NCBI RefSeq assembly: GCF_028464065.1
Contig: NZ_CP116808.1
Coordinates: forward strand, 3,997,501 to 4,061,500
Direction of reading: 5' to 3'
Length of the DNA stretch: 64,000 nucleotides
DNA from: Saprospira sp. CCB-QB6
Lineage (GTDB): Bacteria > Bacteroidota > Bacteroidia > Chitinophagales > Saprospiraceae
Shown here: positions 1 to 8,372 of the stretch, one piece after another
How positions within the stretch are numbered: the first letter of the stretch is position 1
Layout: each line of letters opens with the position of its first letter
Position numbers and translations under genes: made by a program
Notes under the pieces: generated by a model
The model's database searches: none
What the model saw: only the letters and a program-made list of their open reading frames with translations
What the model was told of the DNA's origin: nothing

Positions 1-1548
1 GTCCAAGCGTTTTTGGTAGTTTGAGGGTTGTGTTCGCTGTAAATAGGTATAATAAAGCTCTAAGCTTTTGAGCAAATCAGTATTGATTAAAGGAGCGTGC
101 TCCAAGATTTGCTGTTGCCATTGGGCTTCATCCTTTAATCCTACACTTTTATTGGTACAATGTCGAACCACTTGGTCAATATAGGCCAAGGCTTCCTCAT
201 CTTGTTGGGCCGCAAAGAGGTAAATGGCCAAGCTATTTTTGCTTCGCAAAAGTTTTGGGCTATCAGGGCCTAATACCGTCTCCTGAATGCTTAAAATATC
301 TCGATTGATGGCAATTGCTCTGTCTACATCCCCTTTAGCTTCCCACAAAATGGCATAGTCATATAAAATACGAGCGTAGGTTAGACTTCTATCTCCTCGA
401 TTTTTGCGTACCCACTCCAATACCTCTTGATAAGCGGCATCCGCTAGCTCATATTTTTTAGCTACAGTATACACATAAGCTAGATTTGATAAATTATTGA
501 CATAACTACCGTGGCTACTTCCTTTAGTCTTCTTAATAATCGCTACAGATTGTTGAATAGCTGCTAAACTTTTTTCAAAGTTTCCCAAACGCATATAAAC
601 GGCACCAATATTATTCAGACTTGTGGCATAGTCTATATTTTGTTCCCCTAGAAGCGCTTTTTCAATTTCGGCAGCTTCTTGCATCAAGGGCAGGGCATCA
701 TGTAAACGATCAAGCTCAATATAAAGGGCTCCCAAATTGCCTAAGGCCGCAGCATATCGTTTGTCCTGAATGTTTTGAGTTTTATAAATTTTAAGCGCCT
801 CTAGCAGAAGGGGCTCGGCTTCATCATATAATTCTAGGCGGTAGTAGTAGGTCGCTAAACTATTGAGTTGGCTGGCATAAGCGATGCTTTTTTCTCCAAA
901 AGTTTCTTTAGCCGAAAGCAAGGCTCGTTGAAATAGTAGCAGTGCTTGATCTAGCTCATCTTTTTCTAAGGCCAAATTGGCCAATTCTTTATAAACCCTA
1001 GGAAGAATGGAGCGTTCTGCTTTGGGCAAGCCGGAAAGCTTTTGGACCAAGCTATTATATATGCGACTAGATTCTTCCCCCTTTTCTAACATGCGAAAAC
1101 AATAAGCAATGTTAAAGTCATTGTCTATGCTTAGGCTATCAGACTCTTGAAGCTCTACATAAGCTTGTTTTAACGCTTGCAGACGAGGAAGCGCCTGCCC
1201 AAATTCTGACCGTTTTTGAATATAAAAATTCCCCAATAACTCTAAGGTTTTTGCATAATCTTTTAATGCTTGGGGTTGCTCTTTTTGCCATTGCTCGGCC
1301 GCCAAATATTCCTTTAGCGCCAGACTATCTTCGCCTTTTCCCTCATCTAAGCCCCAAGCTAAGAAAAACCGTAAACGAGCTTTTTCTCTAGCCGATATTT
1401 TAGGGGTTTTTAGTTGTTTTTGAGCAAGTTGGATCATCTTGTCATATTCCCCTTTTTGGGCCATTTCCTCAAAAGGTTGATCAGAAATTTGGGCAAATAA
1501 AGATAGCGGAATTAAAAAAACTAGACTAAATAAGGTTTTCATAGGCAT
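1..1548 (-). CDS. Secreted tetratricopeptide-repeat protein, partial (C-terminus off the window)
   Basis: An open frame runs on the minus strand from an ATG at 1548 (or the in-frame ATG at 1542) to the window edge, 516 codons without a stop. The N-terminus MPMKTLFSLVFLIPLSLFAQ is a signal peptide. The rest is a run of about ten helical repeats of roughly 42 residues with TPR spacing, for example SLNNIGAVYMRLGNFEKSL. Repeats of this length are typical of the N-terminal half of bacterial TPR-CHAT proteins, so a CHAT protease-like or signalling domain may follow beyond the edge; that is inference. The gene diverges from the VWA-like gene at 1713, with a 164 bp spacer. Function is not assignable from this part. 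Confidence 0.85.
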   Translation of the reverse strand, partial: MPMKTLFSLVFLIPLSLFAQISDQPFEEMAQKGEYDKMIQLAQKQLKTPKISAREKARLRFFLAWGLDEGKGEDSLALKEYLAAEQWQKEQPQALKDYAKTLELLGNFYIQKRSEFGQALPRLQALKQAYVELQESDSLSIDNDFNIAYCFRMLEKGEESSRIYNSLVQKLSGLPKAERSILPRVYKELANLALEKDELDQALLLFQRALLSAKETFGEKSIAYASQLNSLATYYYRLELYDEAEPLLLEALKIYKTQNIQDKRYAAALGNLGALYIELDRLHDALPLMQEAAEIEKALLGEQNIDYATSLNNIGAVYMRLGNFEKSLAAIQQSVAIIKKTKGSSHGSYVNNLSNLAYVYTVAKKYELADAAYQEVLEWVRKNRGDRSLTYARILYDYAILWEAKGDVDRAIAINRDILSIQETVLGPDSPKLLRSKNSLAIYLFAAQQDEEALAYIDQVVRHCTNKSVGLKDEAQWQQQILEHAPLINTDLLKSLELYYTYLQRTQPSNYQKRLD

Positions 1549-1681
1549 GCTGGTTTTGTTCTTCTCAATTTACAAGCTATAAGGAGAATTATTGTGAATT
1601 GTGACATCTTTTTTAGCTGCAAACGCATTTTGCCCTTTGCTATTTTATACTCCTTCAGGCAGGCCCCTGATTTAAAAATTT

Positions 1682-1689
1682 TATCTTTG
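1682..1689 (+). promoter_or_regulatory. Candidate Bacteroidota -7 promoter box (TATCTTTG)
   Basis: TATCTTTG matches the Bacteroidetes -7 consensus TAnnTTTG and lies 23 bp before the ATG at 1713. No clear TTG -33 element is visible at the expected spacing, so this is a candidate only. The same octamer precedes the gene at 62646. Confidence 0.45.
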
Positions 1690-1712
1690 GCCAAACCCAC
1701 TAAAACAGTTTT

Positions 1713-3203
1713 ATGCCTTACTATTTATTTTTTCTATTGTTCTTAGCCCTTCCGCTTTCGGCCCAAAAAATGGCCAGTGAAGATACGCTGGTCGTTACGC
1801 CCAGAATGCTGGCTGAAGAACCCGAAGAGCTAATTGCCGAATTTGATACGAGTCGCCAAAGCCCTTACATTCTCTACTTTCCGATGCGTTACGCTCGCTT
1901 TATTTTTACACCAGAAGATAAAGCCCTAATTAACAGCTTGACTGATACGATTGTGGAGCGCATTGATTTGGTGTACACGGTTTTTCGACAAGATAAAAGC
2001 TTTGATCAAGTCAAACTCAATGAGGACCGTTACGAAATGCTACATTGGTTTTTTCCTCAAGCCTTCAAATCTAACCTTATCGAGTGGCGGTTGGTGGCCC
2101 AAGATGGCGCTAGCGATTATGAAACCGCCCGCACTTATTTTCACGGCTTTGTAATTTATCTCAAACCTCACCGCCTTACCGCCGAAGATGGTAGCATCCT
2201 TCGCACAGTAGATGATGTTCGAGTGGACCGACCAACTAGCCGCCTTTTGCCCCCAGAAGAAGAAATTGCCTTTATCGAACGAACAATGGATGCCGCTTTG
2301 GGCAAAACAGCCTATAAAACGGTCCAAGATTCTACAATCGAATGGGTAGAAAAACGAACTTGGACGGGCAAATACCTACACAGTAACCCTAAAAAACGCA
2401 AAAATGGAAAACGCTATAACAGCAAAAAAGGCCTTTTTGGAAAAAAACGCCCCAAACAATATGTGACCAAAAAAATCAAAGAGGTAAAATTAACCGAAAG
2501 AGAGGTCGCTTACCGAGAACCCCCTTCGGCCGCTTCTATTTCTGCAGCCTTGGAGCAGCTCGATAGCGATACAGTCGTTTATAAATACCTCACCGAAAAA
2601 GCCGAAGATTGGTCAGGCCACCTCATTGTCCAAGATGTAACGGGCAGCATGTATCCCTATATCACGCAAACACTGATCTTTATTCAGTCTCAGGCCAAAA
2701 TGGACAGCACTAAAAAGTACCTGTTTTTCAATGATGGAGATGATAGCCCCGATGGTATGCTGGGCCGATCTGGTGGAACCTATTTTGTCGGCTCGCCTTC
2801 TCCCGACCGTATCAAAGAAGTGGCCTTTTCAGCCATGAAAGCTGGCCGCGGTGGCCGCCCTTCTGAAAATGACTTGGAGGCTGTCTTGGCTGGTCTCGAT
2901 CGCTATCCCGAATGCACAGGCGTTCTTCTCATTGCCGATAATTTTGCCCGAGTACGCGATATGCCATTGCTCAAAAAAATTGAAAAAATGGGCAAAAAAA
3001 TCGATGTCCTTATCTGCGAAACGGGTAAAGAGGGACAAGTGGGCGTAGATTATATTCGCATCGCCAGCCGAACGGGCGGCTCTATCTATACTCTGGAAGG
3101 CGAGTACCTCAACCTAAGTGATATGCAAGATGGAGAAATCCTGACAATTGGCCCACAACAATTCCGCAAATCAGGCAAAGACTTTATTTTACTGAATCCT
3201 TAG
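1713..3203 (+). CDS. Secreted protein with a VWA-like domain
   Basis: This 496-residue protein begins with a signal peptide (MPYYLFFLLFLALPLSAQ) and is probably periplasmic or outer-membrane associated. The middle (about 215-270) is very basic, with many Lys/Arg and Tyr. From about residue 300 there is an alpha/beta domain whose first strand ends in DVTGSM (308-313), a variant of the VWA metal-site motif DxSxS with Thr at the third position. Later segments LLIADNFARVRDM and IDVLICETGKEG look like further Rossmann-type strands. The VWA assignment is inference from fold pattern and motif. The gene stands alone: a repeat element starts 15 bp after the stop, followed by a palindromic terminator and a convergent gene. 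Confidence 0.8.
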   Translation: MPYYLFFLLFLALPLSAQKMASEDTLVVTPRMLAEEPEELIAEFDTSRQSPYILYFPMRYARFIFTPEDKALINSLTDTIVERIDLVYTVFRQDKSFDQVKLNEDRYEMLHWFFPQAFKSNLIEWRLVAQDGASDYETARTYFHGFVIYLKPHRLTAEDGSILRTVDDVRVDRPTSRLLPPEEEIAFIERTMDAALGKTAYKTVQDSTIEWVEKRTWTGKYLHSNPKKRKNGKRYNSKKGLFGKKRPKQYVTKKIKEVKLTEREVAYREPPSAASISAALEQLDSDTVVYKYLTEKAEDWSGHLIVQDVTGSMYPYITQTLIFIQSQAKMDSTKKYLFFNDGDDSPDGMLGRSGGTYFVGSPSPDRIKEVAFSAMKAGRGGRPSENDLEAVLAGLDRYPECTGVLLIADNFARVRDMPLLKKIEKMGKKIDVLICETGKEGQVGVDYIRIASRTGGSIYTLEGEYLNLSDMQDGEILTIGPQQFRKSGKDFILLNP

Positions 3204-3217
3204 TTGTAAATGATTTT

Positions 3218-3339
3218 GGGGCCTCCGCTGCGGCTTCGCCTTGCGGCGCTACGCTTTGGGGCTCGCAGGTCTGCTCGGCCCTTCGGCGGCTTTGCCGCCT
3301 TGGTCTGGCCTGACGGCCACCCCGCCGCATCGCTAGGCC
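3218..3339 (+). repeat. GC-rich hairpin-mosaic element, copy R1 (+)
   Basis: The copy starts TTTTGGGGCCTCC and ends CATCGCTAGGCC. Between them lie the constant blocks GCTACG, GGGGCTCGC, GCTCGGCCC and GGTCTGGCC. Variable hairpins include GGCGGCTTTGCCGCC after GCTCGGCCC. It lies 3' of the VWA-like gene and before the shared terminator. Confidence 0.9.
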
Positions 3340-3360
3340 ATTTGCGCCAATAAAAAACAA

Positions 3361-3386
3361 GCCCCCTGAGCAATTGCTCAGGGGGC
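3361..3386. terminator. Perfect-palindrome terminator
   Basis: A 13 bp perfect inverted repeat (GCCCCCTGAGCAA and its complement) sits between convergent genes. On the minus strand it is followed by TTGTTTTTTA, so it should terminate the lipoprotein gene at 3412; on the plus strand the tail is weak. Confidence 0.8.
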
Positions 3387-3411
3387 TTGTCAGCTAAACC
3401 TATCGTTAGTT

Positions 3412-3747
3412 TTATTCTTTCACTCTAGCCAGCGCTTTGATATTATCACTGCCCGTTTTCATCATATTGATATAGAGGCTGTCATTTTCAATCTTAACTA
3501 CAGACATATTAAGGCTAACTTTGCCTTCTGCGTTAATCAATTCAATGGTGTTGCCAAAAATGTGGTAGCTTCCTTTCTGAACATTGTCGCCGCCAAGTTT
3601 TAGCTCCATCGTTTCATCTGGATTAAATTTGACAAAGATCAATTCATTTTGCCAGCTGCCCATAAGTTGTTCTTTTTCAAAGCTGCTACAAGCAGTAACT
3701 AAAAAAAGGCTAAGGGCAAGCAGGGAAAACATAAGTTTACGTAACAT
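3412..3747 (-). CDS. Small lipocalin-like lipoprotein
   Basis: The 111-residue product starts with a lipoprotein signal peptide ending in the lipobox LVTAC, with Cys20 as the likely lipidated residue, so it is a membrane-anchored envelope protein. The mature part reads LMGSWQNELIFVKFNPDETM and continues as alternating beta strands. This resembles the small lipocalin-like domains common in Bacteroidota (compare the triple-repeat protein at 37988). It follows the hypothetical gene at 3770 by 22 bp on the same strand and ends at the palindromic terminator. No ligand or function can be read from the sequence. Confidence 0.75.
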   Translation of the reverse strand: MLRKLMFSLLALSLFLVTACSSFEKEQLMGSWQNELIFVKFNPDETMELKLGGDNVQKGSYHIFGNTIELINAEGKVSLNMSVVKIENDSLYINMMKTGSDNIKALARVKE

Positions 3748-3769
3748 CTAAAAAAGGGTTGAAGGATAG

Positions 3770-4393
3770 TTAATAAGCCTCACAAATGTCTTGCATCAGC
3801 GCCGAGAAGTCTTTGGGGGCTTTATATAAGTGATCATTGTAAGAAGTGGCGCTCAGCTTCAAGTTAATCATTTGTCCATTAAGTTTGCATAAGGTGAGCA
3901 TAATATTACCAAAAATTTGGTCCATCTTATGGCCGTAGGGCAGGCCAAACTCTCTGGGAGGTTTAAGGTAATAGCGGGCCATTTCTTCCTCAAGGCCATC
4001 TCTTTCCGTTACCTTGACCTCGGCTAATTGTAGGCGGTAGCCGCCTTGCTTAAACTGTTGCTTAAAAAAATCAAAGAGGCATTCAAAATCCATCGGGCGC
4101 CAGCGTTCTTCGTCAAAGTGGATGACAAAGCCGCTAACAGAAGGGATAATCATAAAATGGATGGCGGCTTCGGCTTGGCCGCAGCAGCAATAGTCTTGAT
4201 ATTGGGCATAAAGCCAATCGAGCATTTGCTCTTTGGTGTTAGAGGCCAACCATTGTTGAAAGTAGGTCAGAAAGTTTTCCTTTCGGTCCAGTGTCTCATG
4301 TCGAATAAGTGTTTCTTCGCTAGGGCATTTAGACTCAGGCGTTTGGGGCCTGTTTTCGCCAAAAAGCCCTTTTATTTGGTTCCATAAACTCAT
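3770..4393 (-). CDS. Hypothetical cytoplasmic protein
   Basis: I place the start at the ATG at 4393 (MSLWNQIKGLF), giving 207 residues; the longer frame to 4405 would need a TTG start. There is no signal peptide or membrane segment. A CCCGQ motif lies near residue 70 and aromatic residues are frequent, with FVIHFDEERWRPMDFECLF in the middle. I do not recognise the family. It is probably co-transcribed with the lipoprotein gene 22 bp downstream. It diverges from pcrA, with a large GC-rich element in the spacer. Confidence 0.7.
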   Translation of the reverse strand: MSLWNQIKGLFGENRPQTPESKCPSEETLIRHETLDRKENFLTYFQQWLASNTKEQMLDWLYAQYQDYCCCGQAEAAIHFMIIPSVSGFVIHFDEERWRPMDFECLFDFFKQQFKQGGYRLQLAEVKVTERDGLEEEMARYYLKPPREFGLPYGHKMDQIFGNIMLTLCKLNGQMINLKLSATSYNDHLYKAPKDFSALMQDICEAY

Positions 4394-4574
4394 ATATATT
4401 GGCAAATCCTAGTTTTTTTTTGAATAAGGCAAACCTATATTTTTTTGGAAGTAGCTTCCTTTAGGGTCGCTTTTTTATTGGATTGGTCGTAATTTTGGGC
4501 CAGCTTTGCGCTGATTCTGTCTATCCAAACAGTTTTAGAGCTTGAAGGTTCATAGCTATCAAGGCTTGGGCCAA

Positions 4575-4903
4575 TTGGCTGGGGCAGGCGAGCGAAGCGA
4601 GCCGCAGGCCACAACAAGCCCTTTAGGGCGCAGTTCGACGACCAACGGGAGTAACCGATGTGCAGGGGCGCTGATCTGCTGGCTTTGGTTGGACCGGCGC
4701 GCGACGCGCCCCGCAGGCCTAGCGATGTGGAGGGGTGGCCGAAGGCCAGACCGAGCCAGCGAAGCTGGCGAAGGGCCGAGCGACCCGACCAACGGGAGCC
4801 GACGCAGCGAAGCAAGTAATAGCGAGCCCCGAAACGTAGCGCCTGCCGCAGGCAGACAACAAGGCGCAAGCCGCAGTTCGACGACCAGAGGGAGTAACGC
4901 CCC
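4575..4903 (-). repeat. GC-rich hairpin-mosaic element, copy R2 (-), extended
   Basis: Read on the minus strand it starts GGGGCGTTACTCC; on the plus strand it ends with GCCCCAAAAAA at 4899-4907. The usual core (GGGCCGAGCG, GGCCAGACC, GGCCTAGCGATG) spans about 4709-4800. The copy is about twice normal length: the block GCAGTTCGACGACCA followed by GGGAGTAAC occurs twice (about 4631-4655 and 4872-4898), suggesting a partial second copy or internal duplication. It fills the pcrA upstream region and creates a spurious in-frame N-terminal extension. Confidence 0.85.
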
Positions 4904-4961
4904 AAAAAATAACAGACATTTGAGGAGCAGATTGTTTTTGCAAACCGAGAAGAAAGAAAAA

Positions 4962-7241
4962 ATGAGTGATTATTTATCAGGATTAAACGATATACAATAT
5001 AAGGCGGTCACGCATATCAACGGCCCTTTGCTGGTGATTGCTGGCCCTGGATCGGGAAAAACGCGGGTATTGACTTATCGCATTGCGCATTTGGTCAAAA
5101 CAGGGATCCCGCCTTGGGAGATTTTGGCGCTTACCTTTACCAACAAGGCTGCTCGAGAGATGAAAGAGCGGATTTCGGGGGTAGTTGGCGATAAGGCCAA
5201 TCAAATTTGGGCGGGAACTTTCCACTCCATTTTTGCTCGGATTCTGCGTTCGGAGGCTGAGAAAATTGGTTTTCCCTCCAATTTTTCGATTTATGACGCC
5301 TCAGATGCCAAAAGTGCAATCACGGCCATTATTAAGGCGCAGGGTTTGGACCCCAAAGTATATGTGGCCAATCGAGTTTATAGTCGGATTTCTATGGCTA
5401 AAAACCAATTGGTTTCGCCTCAGGCTTATGCGACCGATCCCGATCGAATTATGCAGGACAAGCAGGCAAAAATGCCTTATATCTATAAAATATATGACCT
5501 TTATGTGAAGAAATGTGCGCAATCTGGTGCCATGGATTTTGATGATTTGTTGTATCAGATGCACCGATTGTTGGAGCAAAATCCCGACAATGTGGTGGAA
5601 AAATACCGCAAGAAATTTAAATACGTTTTGGTAGATGAGTTTCAGGATACCAACTCTTTGCAGTATGGAATTATCCAGTTGTTGGTGAATTATCCAGGCA
5701 GTCCCAGAAATATTTGTGTGGTAGGCGATGATGCGCAGTCTATTTATGCTTTTCGGGGGGCGACCATTCAGAACATTTTGGATTTTGAGCGAGATTATCC
5801 CGAACTAGTGGTGTATAAATTGGAGCAAAACTACCGTTCAACCAATTATATTGTGCAGGCGGCTAATGATGTGATTGCTTATAACAGCAAGCAGATTCGC
5901 AAGAAAATCTTTACGGATAAGGGGACGGGCGAGCAGATTAAGGTGATGCGGGCCGTGACGGATAAGGAAGAGGCGCGTTTGGTGGCCGAGTCTATTGTAG
6001 AGATGAAAAATCGCTTACATCTGAAGAATGAAGACTTTGCGATTTTGTATCGGGTCAATGCGCAGTCGAGAGTATTTGAAGAAGCCTTGAAGAATAAGCG
6101 TTTGGCTTATAAGGTTTATGGGGGAATGTCTTTTTATGAGCGCAAGGAAGTAAAGGATACCCTTTCTTATTTGCGGACCATTATTAACCCCAAGGATGAG
6201 GAAGCTTTGGCTAGAATTGTCAACTACCCTGTTCGAGGCATTGGCGATACGAGCTTGACTAAGCTTCGGGCTGCTGCGGCTGAAAGAGGTTTGGGCCTAT
6301 GGGAGGCCTTGAAAGCAGCTCCTCAATTGGGCATTGGGGGCCGTGCTGGCCGTTCTATGGTAGAATTTGCGGCCATGATAGAAACCTTTCAGCGTTGGGC
6401 CGAAGATGATGATGCCTATGAGTTGGCCAAAAGAGTGGTTCGGATGACAGGCATTAACGATCATCTCAAAAAGGACAAAACAGCAGAAGGGCAGGCTCGG
6501 GTAGATAATGTTCAGGAGCTATTGGACGGAATCAAGTCCTTTGTAGAAGAGGATGAAGTGGATGAGCTGCTTGATGACGTTCAGGATAAAAGCTTGACCA
6601 GTTATTTGCAGAATATTGCCCTAATTACAGATTTTGACAATGATGCGAATGAAAACGATCGAGTTAAGTTGATGTCGGTACATGCGGCCAAGGGTTTGGA
6701 GTTCCCCGCTGTATATATTGTGGGCCTAGAAGAGAATTTATTCCCTTCTACTATGGCCTTAAAAGCTAAAGATAGCCGTTCGGCTACGGATGAAGAGCGC
6801 CGCTTGTTTTATGTGGCGATTACTCGGGCCGAACAATACCTAACGTTATCTTATGCTTCTAGTCGCTATCGTTTTGGAAAAATGCAGTACAACAACTCCA
6901 GCCGCTTTTTAGAGGAGATTTCTCCTTCTTGTTTGGCCTTGGCCCAACCTATGGGGAATCGAGCAACAGTTTCTGGTGTAAATCGCTATCAAAATAGCCG
7001 CCCAATGGCCAATTCTGGCCGACAATTACGCAAAAGTGAATTGCCGAAAATCAAAGATTTTCAGCCAAGTCCTGTGCAAAAGCTATTACCTGGGGTAAAA
7101 GTGATGCACGAGCGTTTTGGCAAGGGCAAAATTATAGCAGTGGATGGGGGCGACAAGAAAGTAGCCACTATCTTATTTGGTGAACGAATTGGCGAAAAGC
7201 GCATTATGCTTAAATACGCCAAACTTATGATTGTAGACTAA
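4962..7241 (+). CDS. pcrA: ATP-dependent 3'-5' DNA helicase, UvrD/PcrA family
   Basis: This superfamily 1A helicase unwinds DNA in excision repair, replication restart and removal of recombination filaments. The start is the ATG at 4962 (MSDYLSGLND), giving 759 residues; the frame continues upstream to 4542 only because the GC-rich repeat lacks stops. Visible motifs are Walker A GPGSGKT (28-34), motif II DEFQDTN (about 225), motif III GDDAQSIYAFRG, motif IV QNYRST (about 290), motif V VHAAKGLEF (about 573) and motif VI LFYVAITRA (about 615). The C-terminal 50 residues, with MHERFGKGKI, form the Tudor-like segment that binds RNA polymerase in PcrA. The stop overlaps the start of the next gene by one base (TAATG), implying translational coupling. 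Confidence 0.95.
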   Translation: MSDYLSGLNDIQYKAVTHINGPLLVIAGPGSGKTRVLTYRIAHLVKTGIPPWEILALTFTNKAAREMKERISGVVGDKANQIWAGTFHSIFARILRSEAEKIGFPSNFSIYDASDAKSAITAIIKAQGLDPKVYVANRVYSRISMAKNQLVSPQAYATDPDRIMQDKQAKMPYIYKIYDLYVKKCAQSGAMDFDDLLYQMHRLLEQNPDNVVEKYRKKFKYVLVDEFQDTNSLQYGIIQLLVNYPGSPRNICVVGDDAQSIYAFRGATIQNILDFERDYPELVVYKLEQNYRSTNYIVQAANDVIAYNSKQIRKKIFTDKGTGEQIKVMRAVTDKEEARLVAESIVEMKNRLHLKNEDFAILYRVNAQSRVFEEALKNKRLAYKVYGGMSFYERKEVKDTLSYLRTIINPKDEEALARIVNYPVRGIGDTSLTKLRAAAAERGLGLWEALKAAPQLGIGGRAGRSMVEFAAMIETFQRWAEDDDAYELAKRVVRMTGINDHLKKDKTAEGQARVDNVQELLDGIKSFVEEDEVDELLDDVQDKSLTSYLQNIALITDFDNDANENDRVKLMSVHAAKGLEFPAVYIVGLEENLFPSTMALKAKDSRSATDEERRLFYVAITRAEQYLTLSYASSRYRFGKMQYNNSSRFLEEISPSCLALAQPMGNRATVSGVNRYQNSRPMANSGRQLRKSELPKIKDFQPSPVQKLLPGVKVMHERFGKGKIIAVDGGDKKVATILFGERIGEKRIMLKYAKLMIVD

Positions 7242-8032
7242 TGGGAAGACTAGCCGTAATTTTACTTACCGTCATGGTAGTCACTACTTTTTTCTCTATA
7301 CATATTTTATTGCGCCACTATAATCGCACAAGAAAGCGATCGCTCAGTAAATTATCGGATAGAGAGTTTTTAGCGGCTTTTGCCATGAATAATTATGTAC
7401 TGAGCATTCCTCAGCTTCAAACGATGTCTTCATTGACTTCTATGGAGTTGAGTATGCGGATGCAAGCTTGGATGAATCTAGCCGCTTTCCGTACGCTTTA
7501 TGATGGTTCCGATCAAGTGATGTATCAACTCAAGGCCAATTTGCCGCAATTGGATCGGCCCTTATCTACAGCCAATAAATCATCTAAAGAGTTGTTGGAG
7601 GCTTTCCGCCCCCTGCATTCTGGTCGAGAAATCAATATTGCCGAATTAGTCTGGGTTTTTGATTTAGAACTGAACGAAGCCCGCAAACTACTTAAGGAAT
7701 GGGTGAAATTGGATTATCTCAAAAGCTATTACGATAGTAATTTACAGCGTTATTATAGCTTTAAGGAGCAAGAACTCAAGGGTAATTTCCGTTTGGCTCA
7801 AGAAGTTGAAGCGCAACGTATAGAACTAGATGATGCTAGCCTGCTTAAATTGGCTATAGAACATGGAGGCAAATTAACCGTTAGCCAACTTTGTCTAAAA
7901 ACCAAAAGCAGCCTAGACGAGGCCCAAGATCGCTTAGATGAACTTTATGATAAGGGCGTCTTTTTCTTGGATATCGATGAGCAAAAAGGCAAAATTAGTT
8001 ATGTGCTTAGAGAGCAAGACCTGAAGGTTTAA
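7241..8032 (+). CDS. Membrane-anchored protein coupled to pcrA
   Basis: The product has 263 residues. Residues 4-24 (LAVILLTVMVVTTFFSIHIL) form a single N-terminal membrane helix followed by a basic stretch (RTRKRS), so the bulk should be cytoplasmic. The body contains two segments that look like small helical or winged-helix units: INIAELVWVFDLELNEARKL around 128-147, and LTVSQLCLKTKSSLDEAQDR around 211-230. The fold assignment is inference and no family is recognised. Its ATG overlaps the pcrA stop codon by one base and a strong terminator follows, so the two genes form a bicistronic unit. Confidence 0.75.
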   Translation: MGRLAVILLTVMVVTTFFSIHILLRHYNRTRKRSLSKLSDREFLAAFAMNNYVLSIPQLQTMSSLTSMELSMRMQAWMNLAAFRTLYDGSDQVMYQLKANLPQLDRPLSTANKSSKELLEAFRPLHSGREINIAELVWVFDLELNEARKLLKEWVKLDYLKSYYDSNLQRYYSFKEQELKGNFRLAQEVEAQRIELDDASLLKLAIEHGGKLTVSQLCLKTKSSLDEAQDRLDELYDKGVFFLDIDEQKGKISYVLREQDLKV

Positions 8033-8057
8033 ATTATGATTTAAGGCCCTTCTTTCT

Positions 8058-8087
8058 GGCTCAAAACCTAAGTTTTGGGCCTTTTTT
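8058..8087 (+). terminator. Rho-independent terminator of the pcrA operon
   Basis: GGCTCAAAAC, loop CTAA, GTTTTGGGCC, then TTTTTT; a 10 bp stem with one G-T pair, 26 bp after the stop codon at 8032. Confidence 0.85.
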
Positions 8088-8109
8088 ATGCCATTTATTT
8101 TAACAGCTA

Positions 8110-8277
8110 GCAGGCGGCGAAGCCGCCGCAGGCCTAGCGATGTGTAGCAGTGCGGCGAAGCCGCAGACCAAGGCCGTTAGGCCGCAGGGCCGAGCGACCC
8201 GACCAACGGGAGCCGACGCAGCGAAGCAAGTAACAGCGAGCTGCGGAACGTAGCGCCTGCCGCAGGCAGGAGGCCCC
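8110..8277 (-). repeat. GC-rich hairpin-mosaic element, copy R3 (-)
   Basis: It ends GGCCCCAAAA on the plus strand. It contains the longer spacer module CGACCCGACCAACGGGAGCC followed by GACGCAGCGAAGCAAGTAAC, shared with R2 and R17 but absent from other copies. Hairpins include GGCGGCGAAGCCGCC and CTGCCGCAGGCAG. It lies between co-directional genes. Confidence 0.9.
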
Positions 8278-8372
8278 AAAACAACAGCCTTCAAAACATA
8301 TTTTAAATAACTTATTCGTTCTAGCTCTTTTTTTTTGCGAACTTTGCGCCGAACACATATTAAAAATAGAGC

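Noticed and set aside
4435-4943. Overlapping minus-strand ORFs in the pcrA upstream region
   Set aside because: They are Arg/Ser/Ala/Pro-rich translations of the GC-rich element without homology-like features.
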